This document shows, in pieces, positions 1 to 10,857 of a stretch of DNA of 64,000 bases. Position numbers and translations under genes: made by a program. This stretch comes from Forficula auricularia (Eukaryota; Arthropoda; Insecta; Dermaptera; Forficulidae). How positions within the stretch are numbered: position 1 is the stretch's first letter; each line of letters opens with the position of its first letter. Under the pieces are notes generated by a model. It did no database searches. It was not told where the DNA came from and was given only the letters and a program-made list of their open reading frames with translations. The stretch lies in NCBI GenBank assembly GCA_024734495.1, contig JALMQS010000070.1, positions 18,104,306 to 18,168,305 on the forward strand, written 5' to 3'.

Positions 1-540
1 TCATATAAATTTTAATGCTAGAAATCGACTTAAGTTTTAATGTGTTGTTTTTTATATTGAGATTGAAATAATTTCTTATGATTTATTTTTACTTTATCCA
101 ATGCGAAGGTTGAATTTTAGCACGTAACAGTTTTGCCAAGAATTATATGGGGTTTCGTCCAGATGTTAAAAAGTGCAATTTTTTCAGCAGATGGATGTAT
201 GTTATCGTTTTTAACGTCCACGATTTTTTCCACACCGTTACACCGATTGAAATGAAATTGAAAACCTACCATTAGTTTAACAAAATAAGCGCAGTAGTTT
301 TTGGTACATATCGGCCAACAAACATTAGTACTTTATTTAAGTACTTTTTTAGTTTTTTCTAAATAATTTGAAAATGACTAAACCAATTTTGATAAAATTT
401 AATATTCTAATTATGTACGTTGAGGACCACAAAAAAGGTCATATAAATTTTTTGTAAAATTACAATCCTAAACTACTTTATCCTAGAATAATATAGTACA
501 TTGGATAAAGTTTAGCAACGATCCGTTGGAGTTTATTTTT
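1..540. other. AT-rich stretch, no gene recognised
   Basis: I see no coding frame of useful length and no diagnostic transposon end. It leads directly into the ACCGACTTC repeat. Confidence 0.5.
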
Positions 541-1600
541 AATCGACTTCAAAAAAGGAGGAGGTTCTCAATTCGACTGATTTTTTTTTGTGTTTATGTT
601 ACCTGATATCTTGGCCAATTGTGAACCGATTTTGATGATTTTTTTGCATTGGGTTTAGTATAGTTTCCGATTGGTCCTGTTTTTTTTTCATTGGTATTGG
701 ATCTTTTTTGATATGTTTGTTTAGGCATAACTTCTTTGTTTATGAACCGATTTTAATGATTCTTTTTATATTGGAAAGAGGGTACGTTAGGGGTGGTACC
801 ATATTAATTTGGTCAACTTCTGAAGATATTATCAATGACGAAATAACGTAAATCTCCAATTCTTATGAGCAAATAATCGAAATTATAATAAATAAAATCT
901 TTAATAAAAAAATCCAAAAACATTCATTTAAAACCCGCAAACCTTTCGAGATAATTCCTATATTTATGAATTGAATTTTATTATCATTTTCTGAATCATT
1001 GGCCCGACGCTTGCTCTTACGAGATGCATGCAAGGTATTATATTAAGTCACTATTATAATAATAACATCACTAAAAAGAGAAAAATAAAAATAATTGGTC
1101 CCGTTTGTTTTCATTGGTATTGGACATTTTTTGTTATGCTTGTTCAGGCATAACTTCTTTGTTTATGAACCGATTTTAAATATTATTTCTGCGTTTTTAT
1201 CATTATATCTCCAAGATAGTGAAGACAGCTAACTATTTATTTATTTATTTATTTTATGTATGAGAACTTTTTGCCTCGTGGACCTATTTCGATGATTCTT
1301 TTTTTATTGGAAAGGGGGTACCTTAGGTGTGGTCCCATATTAATTTGATCAAGTTCTGAAGATATGATCATTTATGAAATAACGTAAATCTCCATTATTT
1401 ATGAGCAAATAATCGAAATTATAATAAATATAATATTATATAAAAAATCTGAAAACATTCATTTAAAACCCGCAAACGTTTCGAGATAATTTCTATATTT
1501 ATGAATTAATCATTTACTGATTCATTCTTACGAGATGCATGCAATGTATTATATTAAGTCACTATTATAAACATCACTAAAAAGAAAAAAATATAAAAAA
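541..1600 (+). repeat. ACCGACTTC dispersed repeat, internally duplicated
   Basis: It begins with CGACTTCAAAAAAGGAGGAG and runs through the family's recurring phrases about an unchanged position of a TTTATGAACCGATTTT block and a TTTAAAACCCGCAAACG block. The stretch from about 670 to 1010 is repeated from about 1098 to 1560, so two partial copies lie head to tail. Other copies are at 9240, 21925, 33050 and 55190. No protein is encoded. The family is widespread in insect genomes in my recollection; its class is not clear from this copy. Confidence 0.8.
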
Positions 1601-1608
1601 AAAATGAA

Positions 1609-1995
1609 ACCGACTTCAAAAATTTAATGCAACAAATAAAATAATAAGAACTCAAAAATAAAATAAAATGCACTAAAAGGTCTACAAAATAATTATCTAA
1701 TTTAGTTACAACTAAACGACGAAATTTTTACATGAAATCACTTTTTGTAGTCGGTGCCAAATAAACTATATAAGCGAGCTTACCTGCCAAACGTACTAAG
1801 TAAGATCCGTCGAGTTCGATTTATAAAATGTATATGTTTGGCACCGACTTCAAAAAGTGATTTCATGTAAAAATTTCTTCGTTTAGTTGTAAATAAATAA
1901 GATAATTATTTTATACCTTTTAGTGCATTTTATTTTATTTTTCAGTTTTTATTATTTTATTTGTTCCATTTAATTTTTTTTGAAGTTGATTTTTT
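1609..1995. repeat. Foldback formed by inverted ACCGACTTC repeat arms
   Basis: The arm at about 1609-1780 is repeated in reverse complement at about 1815-1995. The phrase TTTAGTTGTAAC and the phrase GGCACCGACTTCAAAAAGTG mark both arms. The short spacer is shared with the copies at 9.7 kb and 33.85 kb, so the inverted form is itself a repeated unit and not a one-off rearrangement. Confidence 0.75.
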
Positions 1996-2319
1996 TTTTT
2001 TTTTTTTTTATAAAAATTCTTCTTTTGAATTATTATCAAAATCAAAATATTAATATTTTATTTTATCTGGATGTTCCCCTTTCGATAATATTTTAATTTC
2101 TATTGAATTTACTCAATAACATTTTATACAATTTTATTTCGATAAATTAAATAAAACAAAAAATAAATAATCTTTAAAAACTGATCTTCATTTAATTGAA
2201 AAGATTTTGCTGATTTTATGCTGATTTGTTGATTCATGAATAGAATTCAATGAGTTTGTCCTATGCTTGATACAAATAAACATTTATTGTACATAGATAT
2301 ATTAGGTAGGTATATACCT
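1996..2319. other. AT-rich stretch, no feature
   Basis: Mostly A/T homopolymer and simple sequence. I see nothing to annotate. Confidence 0.5.
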
Positions 2320-2530
2320 ACCTATATCAGTGACGGGTGGTGACTCTTCAACCAGGAGATGCTGTCCAAAAAAGAACCCTTCATTTTTACTTTCCTCTTT
2401 CATTTCTAAGTAGAAGTCAATCGATGAAGGGGAATTGTCTAATAAATTCCAAAATAATTCTATATGATTCCAAAGAGGTGTAATTTCAATCGCAGTTCAC
2501 CCCTCGTGTCTCTATGATATGTAAGTGGCC
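2320..2530. repeat. Dispersed repeat shared with 52.86-53.02 kb
   Basis: The ending GCAGTTCACCCCTCG and the preceding TTTCATTTC-TAAGTAGAAG-TCAAT block recur, diverged, at 52860-53025. No coding potential is visible. Confidence 0.55.
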
Positions 2531-2568
2531 AAATCCATCATATTTTGAATTGTAAAGTCCCCTAGGTT

Positions 2569-2705
2569 TTTTTTTTGACGTGACAACGTCTTATAATTCG
2601 ATGAAGCCTGCTGCACGCTCGAAAAAACATGACTCATCTGAGGCGTTCCATTTAAGACATGAAGTGCAAGCGAGAGCGCGGAACGAGCAAGGAGCTAAGG
2701 AGGAA
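2569..2705 (-). repeat. End fragment of the TGACGTGACAACGTC repeat
   Basis: Reverse-complement copy of the segment at about 15960-16115. Both contain GACGTGACAACGTCTTATAA (in one orientation), the phrase GACTCATCTGAGGCGTTCCA and an inverted CGAGAGCGCGGAAC block. It probably belongs to the same element as the palindromes at 3376 and 15371, which share the GACGTTGTCACGT motif. Confidence 0.65.
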
Positions 2706-2898
2706 CAGCTAGGCTAGAAAAGCAGGAGTGGGGGTGTCTCCAGTCAGGACAGGCATTTCCCCTCCAGCCGCCATCATGTGAAGGGCACAAAACCTTCTCT
2801 TCCCATCTGAACGTATGTTAATAGTATCCATCTTTAAGACAGTTCTTTTTATTATTAACAGTGATAAAAAACAAGTTTGATTTTCTTTCATATATTTT

Positions 2899-3180
2899 TT
2901 GTTTTTTATTAAAAGTGTGTGTAGGAAAGCCGAATCAATTATTAGAGAGGCGTTAAATGACAGTGGAGGAAAATTTATGAAAAAAAAATACAATGAAATA
3001 TATTTGACTAATTCTTTAATGCTGGACTTTAATGAATCACACTCGAATATTTTCTCTTCATTAAATGACCATATTTTAAATAATCTCCCAATGGAAAACC
3101 ATATAGTATTACTAATTAAAAGTATTTCAAAATATTATTTTAAAATAAGATTACACTATATAACAAAAAGAGTTATGTAG
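2899..3180 (+). pseudogene. Possible C-terminal remnant of a P-element-like (THAP) transposase
   Basis: An open frame of about 90 codons. Its C-terminal half contains HILNNLP, ENHIVLLIK and YYFKIRLHYITK, which resembles my recollection of the C-terminal segment of THAP/P-element-type transposases in insects (a conserved asparagine-histidine, a lysine and an IRLH-like stretch near the end). A pyrimidine-rich tract ending in GTGTGTAG just before the frame could be a splice acceptor. No terminal repeats or other parts of such a transposase are visible nearby. It may equally be a chance frame. Confidence 0.3.
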
Positions 3181-3375
3181 ACAAAAGTAAATCGAAAAAA
3201 ATATTTTTTAACAAGTTGACCCATTTTCAAGGATATTAAATATAATTAATCGTTTCAACTTTTTCTTACAATCGTACCTGATTTAAAAACTATATTTTTT
3301 GGTATTTCTATAATATATATTTAAATTTTTTTATTTGTTTTATAACTTAATTAATTCTTAATCTTTGAATGTGTA

Positions 3376-3506
3376 AAAATCGGTTGTCTAAAATGACGAT
3401 ATGAATGATAACGTCATAAGAAAATACCATTCCATCAGTATTTTCTTATGACGTTGTCACGTTCAACTATCGTCAGTAAACCGACTTTACAGACAACCGA
3501 TTTTTT
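3376..3506. repeat. Imperfect palindrome (TAAGAAAATAC family)
   Basis: A hairpin centred near 3432, with GTCATAAGAAAATAC on one side and its complement on the other. It is the same element as 15371-15510, but the left arm here has lost about 15 bases. Confidence 0.8.
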
Positions 3507-3639
3507 TCAATTTAAGATAAATTTTCGATTTTTTAATAATACAGTCTTTAATTGTATACATTTATTGTTGCACTCATAAATTTTTTAACGCTGATTTTAC
3601 TCATTTTCATATTTTTTCAATTCAAATAATGTATAAGAA

Positions 3640-4185
3640 GTCAATTCCGTCCCCTGTCCAATTTGGATGTTTAAATCTTCAAACTCGTGTATTTACTTGA
3701 AAAATTTTCAGATATGACTCAATAAAATATCATCTAAATAAAAAAAGATGAATGAAGACTATATAATTGATTAAAGTTTTTTATTTATTAAAATTTTGTT
3801 AGAAAAAATTATTAAAATTGTCCAAAGACAGTGGGTCAATTCCGTCCCCAATATAGTTTTAGTATTGACTCACGCAATCCCTGCAGTAGTCACGAGAGAA
3901 ACTATTGTAAGTTGGTGAGTTGGTTTGTTAATGGCAACCAGTGGTGCTAATTTTATTCAAATAACACAGAAAAATGACTTCATAAAGGTAGTGATTAATT
4001 ATGTCGTTCATAAGTGTCATTTCCGTCCCTGCGATAATAAGTCATATAAAAATATTTATTTAAAAAAATTTTCCAGTATTGTTTTACTTTTAGTGAATTG
4101 TAACCAAAATTGTAACCTTCTTTATTTTTAGCCAGTCTCTGCCTATATTACTAAATCAAAATTCTCTAATGTCAATTCCGTCCCC
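3640..4185 (+). repeat. Four-fold GTCAATTCCGTCCCC motif
   Basis: The 15-mer GTCAATTCCGTCCCC occurs at 3640-3654, 3835-3849 and 4171-4185, with a two-mismatch copy at 4016-4030. Spacings are 195, 181 and 155 bases. The DNA between copies is AT-rich and not obviously repeated. It may be a decayed tandem repeat in which only this GC-richer block survived. Confidence 0.6.
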
Positions 4186-4252
4186 TTGATTGTCACACTT
4201 GAATGGGAAAAATCATAAAAAATTGAAAAATATTTTTTAATTCATGACCATT

Positions 4253-4516
4253 ATTAGAATTATTAATAAATGAATTTAACTTTTTAAGGACCAATCGAAG
4301 ATTTTAGAGAAAATATTTTTAGCTAGCTAAACCTTTAAGACACTTCGATTGTCTTAAAGGTTTGGCTAACGGCCGGCAAACAGGCCGGCAAGCTTAGTTA
4401 GAGCTTGGGTTCGATTCCTAAGGGGACGAACCTCTCTGATATGCAATGTAAAAATATTTTCTCTAAAATTTTCGATTGGTCCTTAAAAGTTAAATTCATT
4501 TATTAATATTATAGGT
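4253..4516. repeat. Foldback element with tRNA-like core
   Basis: Arms of about 70 bases (4253-4325 and 4448-4516) are inverted copies containing GGACCAATCGAA. Between them is a GC-richer core with GGCCGGC twice and a B-box-like GGGTTCGATTCC, suggesting a tRNA-derived core. No coding frame. Confidence 0.65.
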
Positions 4517-4682
4517 CTGGGTTGATTTTTGAAATAATTTCCATCTTTTTTCAAAAAAAAGACACTCAAAAAGATACTTAAATCTTTGTATTCACTGTAT
4601 ATTATTATCGTTGGGGTGGGATAAAGTTATATTTTCAAATTTTTAGGTAAAAAAAATGCAAGATAAGTTGGATTTAATTATA

Positions 4683-5250
4683 TCTATATATATATAAAAT
4701 TAAGGTTTGGTCTGTACATTGCTCCAAATCACGCCAAATTTTGGTTGCACGCGTTTCAAGAAAAGTTATGAACGAAAACACCTCAACAAAATTCCTGTCT
4801 GTCTTATGTCTGTCTGTCTGTGTCTGTATGTTTGAGTGATTTCCGCGAAAAGTTGCTCACGATTCACGTCAAAACGGCTAAAGGGATTATTTTTTCATAT
4901 TTGGGGAGGGGGGCGCACGAATAAAAATTATCAAATAACTCCTAAACTATTAGCTCTACGGCAAATTTTATCATCACCAAAGTTGTAGGGGATGTGATTT
5001 CTGACAACTTTTGTTTTAAAAAATTCACCCAAAAAAGGGAGGGGGAGCAAACTCAACCAAATTTTGTATACATAATCTGTGGGCCTCTAGAGAGCTAGAA
5101 ATGCAAAAACTAACTACCCAAAATGGGAGGAGTGTCAAAAAATCAAAATTCTTGCTCTTGGACCAAACTCAACCAAATTTTGTATACATAATCTGTGGGT
5201 CGCTAGAAGGCTAGAAATGCAAAAATTAACGAAGGCGGCCTTGCAGCTAG
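4683..5250 (+). mobile_element. Non-autonomous Helitron-like element
   Basis: It starts with TC followed by TATATATATATAAAA, ends in a small hairpin (AAGG-CGG-CCTT) followed by CTAG, and sits between an A on the left and a T on the right. This matches the Helitron rule of 5' TC, 3' hairpin plus CTRR, and insertion between A and T. There are no inverted repeats and no coding frame. The 3' half contains a direct repeat (about 5048-5113 and 5161-5228). An inverted, truncated copy is at 22354-22985 and another 3' end at 6728-6751. Confidence 0.6.
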
Positions 5251-5797
5251 TTAATTTTACAATTTATTGACACAATAACCATCTGATAATAATCACATTA
5301 ATTAATATATACTTACATGGTGTCTCGTATCACAATGATAAACCGTAAATGGTGAAAATCGCTACCCTGCCCTAAATATCGAGATGCTGTGGCTACAAAT
5401 TTACATATTTTATTATTCTAATTTTTGTTGCGAAATCCTGAATAATTCTGCGATTGACCAGACTTCAAAAAACAACCATAAGTATTAACCGAAGGTTTTC
5501 AACATTTGATTCAATTTATAACATCTGAGATTTCAAATTCACTTGGTGATCCATCCGAATGTCTAGCGGGCTATACGCGAAATGACGTTGGATTGTAGCT
5601 AAGTGGATCACATCTTTTTCTCTTGGTCCAGACTTAATACTCCGCAGACTCCAATAGCGTAATCCGCAGTAGTCTCGTGAGATAAAAATATCTTTTTTCA
5701 AATCAGCGCGGACAAAATAATTCTTGTTGACGTATCAATTATTCTTTGATATATTAATGAGAAAATTAAAATTTATTTAACCATAAGTATTATACTA
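5251..5797. other. Unassigned spacer between Helitron end and LINE
   Basis: Moderately AT-rich and without a credible coding frame. It could be part of a larger element whose 3' end is the second Helitron-like terminus at 6751. Confidence 0.4.
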
Positions 5798-6709
5798 CAC
5801 GGCAAACCCTCTCTCCCGAATAATCGAATCAATATTGCCTCCTCAATTACTCTCGACCTAGACAAACTGAATAAATGGGGCTCTCAAAATTTAGTTAACT
5901 TTAATTCAAATAAGACTCAATGTTGTCTAATTTCTAGGCGCGAAAATAGAGATTTCCCTGATATTCACTTCGATTCGAATACCCTGAAAATGTGTGACAG
6001 CCTATCCATGTTGGGCGTCTCTGTCGCATCTGACCTGTCTTGGAATGAACACATCTCCTCTGTGGCGAAATCTGCAGCAAGGAAGATTGGCTTCTTATTC
6101 AGGTCCAAGCGATTTTACAAACCCCCACAACTTCTCACCATCTACAAGGCCCAAATCCGCCCCTATCTCGAATACTGCTCTCATCTGTGGAGAGGAGCCT
6201 CAAAATATTCTCTTGCTACCCTTGATGCAATTCAGAAACGAGCCGTCAGGCTAATTGACGATTCTACCCTCACCGACTCCCTCGACTCGTTGGCTCATCG
6301 AAGAGATGTCTCTGCCCTTTCCCTTTTCTATAGATACTATCACGGCAGATGCTCTGATGAGATAAAATCAATAATTCCCCCAAAGCATACTTTGCACGCA
6401 GCACACGTTTTGCCGACTCCCAACACTCTTTGCGGTCAAATTGGAAAAGTGCCGGACCACTTCATTCGCGAATACATATATCCCCATGACTTCAAGGAAC
6501 TGGAACTCTCTCCCAGCCTCTATCTTTCCCAGCACCTATGATCTTCAAACCTTCAAAACCAGGGTGCATAGACACCTACGTCTACACCCTCTCACTTAAT
6601 CAACTTTCCCTTCTCTTCGGTAATGCAAGGGTCTTTCGAGATCCATAGGGGCTACACCTTTACTGGTGCACCCCTTCTTGCATTCGATTGCATTAAAAAA
6701 AAAAAAAAA
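5798..6709 (+). pseudogene. 5'-truncated jockey/CR1-type LINE: reverse transcriptase C-terminal part, 3' UTR and poly(A)
   Basis: The open frame runs from about 5798 to 6540 and encodes the region after the catalytic centre of a non-LTR reverse transcriptase. Recognisable stretches are LDKLNKWG, SNKTQCCLISRR, LGVSVASDLSWNEHIS, IYKAQIRPYLEYCSHLW, LDAIQKRAVRLIDD and LFYRYYHGRCSDEI, in the order usual for jockey-like LINEs of insects. After a frameshift near 6530 the frame continues as YDLQTFKTRVHRHL and stops. A 3' UTR and an A-run at 6695-6709 end the copy. The upstream endonuclease and catalytic RT region are absent, so this is a dead copy. Confidence 0.9.
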
Positions 6710-6727
6710 TACTTTTGAACATACATA

Positions 6728-6751
6728 CGCCGAAGGCGCCCCTGCAGCTAG
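6728..6751 (+). mobile_element. Helitron-like 3' terminus
   Basis: CGCC-GAA-GGCG hairpin, an 11-base spacer and CTAG, followed by T. This is the same terminus as at 5250 and is better preserved, with a perfect 4 bp stem. Confidence 0.5.
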
Positions 6752-7185
6752 TTTATAATATATATATATAGGTATATATCTGATGAATTTACCACAAGTA
6801 GAGTACACAAATTTTCTGGAAGAATTCGTTTTAAATTTAAATAAAATAATGTGTAGTGTAAATGAGAGTAATATTTAGATCCTTGAGGTACATTAAGATA
6901 GAAAGAGACGGAGCGTGAATTAAGAGATTGTCGGATTTAATGGGGTTGAATTCCAGTTTGTGGTGAACATTCTTTGTTGAATTAGCATTCAAGCCCCAAG
7001 ACTAGACACACACCATACACACACATTATACCATATAGGTAACAAAATTAAAAGAGCTTGTTGAAACGAAAATGTTACGTTGTTATTGCTCGAGAGAAAA
7101 TTCAATCACAGAAAACTTTGTAAAAGCAGAATTTAATAATCTTATTTTTTTAAATGAGCAATTTTTGTATATTCATATATATATA
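6752..7185. other. AT-rich stretch with short CA repeats
   Basis: Only a CACACAC-rich patch near 7004-7030 stands out. No coding frame. Confidence 0.5.
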
Positions 7186-7654
7186 TAGAATCGGTTTCTG
7201 AAAAACGGCTTTAACGATTTCGATGAAAATCACGGATTAGAGTGTTTTTGGGTCGAGAAATTGATCCTCAGTGTCTCATTTTCGGGGTAATTTAATTTTA
7301 TTGTTTTTTTCTTAATTAAATTAATTATTCACAAGTGGGTGTGTCAATAAACATTTATAATTAAATTTGTTTTTATTTTTTATTTTATTTTATTTTTTTG
7401 GCTTTTAATCCGATACGATACTAATTATTTCATTTTGTTTAAATTTGTCTCTACCCCCCCCCCCCCCCCATCCTCGGGTCGGGTTTTAGCCGGATGCCTC
7501 CAGTCGAATTCGAACCCTGGTCCCACTTGGTTAGCAGGCTGACATGCTAACCTCTACCCCCTTGTTTTTATTTTAATAATTAGTTGGGTTTTTAATTTTA
7601 AAAAACTCCACTAATAGCTCATTACAAGTATTATTATAATTAGGAAATTTAGTT
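7186..7654 (+). repeat. Hairpin-end family repeat, interrupted by a SINE
   Basis: Begins with TATATATATAGAATCGGTTT and the phrase ACGGCTTTAACGATTTCGATG, which recurs near 9960, 29640, 49135, 49770 and 59530. It continues on both sides of the SINE at 7380-7561. Confidence 0.7.
7380..7561 (-). mobile_element. tRNA-derived SINE, 'GGCTTTTCGGCC' family
   Basis: On the minus strand it carries a B-box GGTTCGAATTCG and a tail that reads into a GCCAAAAAA run. Flanking TTGTTTTTATTTT on both sides looks like a target duplication. A run of about 17 cytosines replaces part of the body. Same family as 11315, 11653, 24194, 24459, 34356 and 51771. Confidence 0.8.
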
Positions 7655-8379
7655 GATCTGAAGTATTGGTGAGGAGAGGATGGAGGATAAAACCAATCGA
7701 CTTGATTGGGGAATAATGGAATTGAAATAATTATCGGAAAAGAGGTTTTTTTATCTAATTAGATTTTTCCTCTTATTAAAAAATACAAGGACTAAAAATG
7801 AATAAGGACACTCGATGGTGGAGAAGCAATCTCCGGAATCGAAGCATAAAATACAATGGTATACATTAATTAATGTAAAATAATTGGTTTAATTATCTGA
7901 AGTATTGGATGGAATAATTGGGTGGAGGATGGAAGATGGAACCAATCGACTTGATTGGGGAATAATGGAATTGAAATAATTATCGGAAAAGACGTTTTTT
8001 TTATCTAGTTAGATTTTTCCTCTTATTAAAAACAAGGACTAAAAGATGAATAAGGACACTCGATGGTGGAGAAGTAATCTCCGGAATCGAAGCAAAAATA
8101 CAATGTATACATTAATTAATGTAAAATAATTGGTTTACTAAAATTTATCAAAAAAATAAAAGATCTGAAGTATTGGAAGATTGATGGGATAAGGAATTCA
8201 ATATGGTATTGGAATAATTATCGGAAAAGAGGGTTTTTTTCTTTAATTAGTTTTTTCCTCTTATTAAAAACAAGGACTAAAGATGATCAAGGACACTCGA
8301 TGGTGGAGAAGTAATTCGCAATCGAAGCTCAAAACAATGTATGCATAAATTCATGTAAAATAATTGGTTGATCTGAAGT
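7655..8379 (+). repeat. Satellite-like tandem array, three units of about 205-270 bp
   Basis: Units start near 7655, 7895 and 8162 with ATCTGAAGTATTGG. Each contains GAATAATTATCGGAAAAGA, TTTTTCCTCTTATTAAAAA, GGACACTCGATGGTGGAGAA and a final TGTAAAATAATTGG. A fourth unit begins at 8369 and is broken by the SINE at 8392. Dispersed relatives are at 26.3-26.8, 28.65, 29.9-31.9 and 62.4 kb. Confidence 0.85.
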
Positions 8380-8391
8380 ATTTTCTATTGA

Positions 8392-8662
8392 CAGGCGACT
8401 TTGGGTCAGTGGATAGAGTGTTGGGTCGCTGACTCGGAGATCGCTGGTTCGAGACCGAGTCTCGGCAGATAGATATTTGCAGTCGCCTTCTCTTGGAAAG
8501 TAATGGCTACCTACCAAGAGTATAATTGCCAAATGACCTCTCCAAATTAGCCGTTCGGAAGCGGCGTTAAAAAGTAGGTCCCGTATATCTGTTTAAGACA
8601 ACTAAACACACCCAGCACAGGTGTATGTGGAGAGGTGCCGACACCCGTTTCGGGTTTAGAAG
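8392..8662 (+). mobile_element. tRNA-derived SINE (271 bp) with perfect target duplication
   Basis: An A-box-like GGTCAGTGGATAGAGTG and a B-box GGTTCGAGACC (8446-8456) mark a tRNA-derived head. The body contains GCCGTTCGGAAGCGGCG and GTAGGTCCCGTAT. The 12 bp ATTTTCTATTGA occurs at 8380-8391 and again at 8663-8674, which fixes the ends and shows retrotransposition into the satellite unit. This family is distinct from the GGCTTTTCGGCC SINEs. Confidence 0.9.
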
Positions 8663-8674
8663 ATTTTCTATTGA

Positions 8675-9239
8675 AGATAGTATGGTAGAATGTGATGCAA
8701 GAATTGATACAAAAGCCCGTTAAAAAATAATGAATACTACAAATTCAAAATAAAAGAATTTTTGTTTTTTATAACGTCATTTTCATTTTCTTAAAAACCT
8801 CGACGATTCGGAGGATCGAGTCACTTCTAAGCAGTGCTTGGGAGCGTCAACGAAGGAAACTCAGTGTATATTTTAACATTATTTTTAATTGCACGCATTT
8901 TGAAGTTCAAAAACTTTGCCCTCGGAACGGGTCAAAACGTTGGGAAACAAATAAATCCAATTTTCTTTTAATTGTGGCTTGAAATAAAAATTAACAATTT
9001 TATCTGAATTTAGAATTAAAAACTGATATGTATTGATATTAATATATAACTTTTAACTATAAGGAACATTTCATGTGAAACGGACAACAAAAAAAATGTG
9101 AGTTTTTATAATTCGTTCATATTAGGCCTAATTGTACTTTCCGAGCAACGTTTTTCTGAATATCAGATAATAATTTATATAATGGATTTTTTTTTATTTC
9201 GCTAATCAATGAACTGGCTAATCTTTTTAATATATATTT
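8675..9239. repeat. Dispersed repeat fragment shared with 32.2 and 53.0 kb
   Basis: Contains a CGACGATTCGGAGGATCGAG block and GGGTCAAAACGTTG, which recur in diverged form near 32180-32340 and at 53020-53110 plus 53800-53860. No coding frame. Confidence 0.55.
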
Positions 9240-9935
9240 TTAACCGACTTCAAAAAGGAGGAGGTTCTCTATTCGACTGATTTTTTTTTGTGTCTATGTT
9301 AGCTCATATCTCCGCCAATTGTGAACCGATTTTGAAATTTTTCTTTGCATTGGGTTCAGTCTACCTTCCGATTGGTCCCTTTTTATTATTGGTATTAGAC
9401 CTTTTTTGTTAGGTTTGTTCAGGCCTAACTACTTTGTATATGAACCAATTTCGATGGTTCTTTTTTTATCCGAAAGGGGGTGTCTTAGGGATGTCGCCAT
9501 ATTAATTTGACAAGTTCTGATGATATGATCACTATTAATAACATCACTAAAAAGAGAAAAATAAAAATAATTTTTAAGAAAAAATACTACTTCAAAAAAT
9601 TCAATGCAACAAATAAAATACACTAAAATGTATAAAATAATTATTATCTTATTTAGTTACAACTAAACGACGAAATATTAACATGAAATTACTTTTTGAA
9701 GTCGGTGTCAAACAAACTATACCTATAAGGAAGCATACCTCCAAAGGTACTAAGTAAGATCCGTCGAGTGCGATTCATAAAAGGTATATGTTTGGCACCG
9801 ACTTCAAAAAGTAATTTCATGTTAATATTTCGTCGTTTAGTTGTAACTAAATAAGATAATAATTATTTTATACCTTTTAGTGTATTTTATTTTTTGCATT
9901 TAATTTTTGAAGTCGGTTTTATTTTTTTTATATTA
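9240..9935 (+). repeat. ACCGACTTC dispersed repeat with terminal foldback
   Basis: Starts AACCGACTTCAAAAAGGAGG and ends with an inverted pair (about 9575-9735 and 9785-9930) equivalent to 1609-1995. The middle is shortened relative to the 33 kb copy. Confidence 0.8.
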
Positions 9936-10857
9936 TTAAATTAGCAATATTTGTATATATATATAGAATCGTTTCTCGAAAACGGCTCCAACATTTTCGA
10001 TACGCACTAGGTGTTTTTGAATCAATAAATCGATTTATCAGGGTCTCATCATCGGATAACTCGATCTTCCAGGTACTATATGGTATATATATATATATAT
10101 ATCAATGGAGGTTTGTAACTTTTTAATCGAATAACGCATCATTTTCGTTATTTTTTCAAATTTAACATTATAACTAGATTTTTTAAAATATATTTTGGGA
10201 CCTTCGCCCCATACGGATACTAGTTTGTGTGAGTGATGGGTAGGAGTCAGAAATTAAATCTTGTGACTTTGAATTGGAATATATACCACGGGACTTGAAA
10301 CCTTCTATCCGCACCATTTTCGAAACAATCGTTCATTTTAATTGCCCCATGAAACTATGTATCGATTTTATTTCATTTCGAGAACAAATATATTTTCTAA
10401 AACAAAAAATGTTTTTTATAGAATTATTTGAAATAATGGATAATAATTTGAAAATTTAATGATCCTCTAAAATATCTAAATATTCTAAATGTTTGAAATT
10501 TTATGGATGCGCCGGATCCACAGCATCCATGGACCGCACGCCACTACATATATATAAGTTAAATATCTTTAAAATCTTAAATAAATTTTCTTTTTAATGA
10601 AAATAAACCGTTTTAAAAACAACCATTTTCACTAATAAATGATTGAAAAAATTAAGAGTTAAATAATGTTACTTTTAGTCTATAAATTTGCCGTAAAAGT
10701 AATCAAACAACATTTGACAATTGAGTCGGGAGGTTTTTTTGAACCTTTTAGCTGGCTAATTCGCATTAATTATGAATTAAATAAATAATATTAAATTAAA
10801 AATCAAAATATTTTAAGGACAAATTAAATCAACAAAAAAATGACCATGCGATGTATA
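9936..10857. other. Hairpin-family fragment, then AT-rich DNA
   Basis: 9955-10060 is a short copy of the GAATCGGTTTCTCGAAAACG repeat, followed by a (TA) tract at about 10083-10102. From 10110 to 10857 I see no gene; the frame at 10274-10459 has no recognisable content. Confidence 0.5.

Noticed and set aside
8329..8532. 67-codon minus frame ending in a TRSRTSDL-like stretch
   Set aside because: It is the antisense of the tRNA-derived head of the SINE at 8392-8662.
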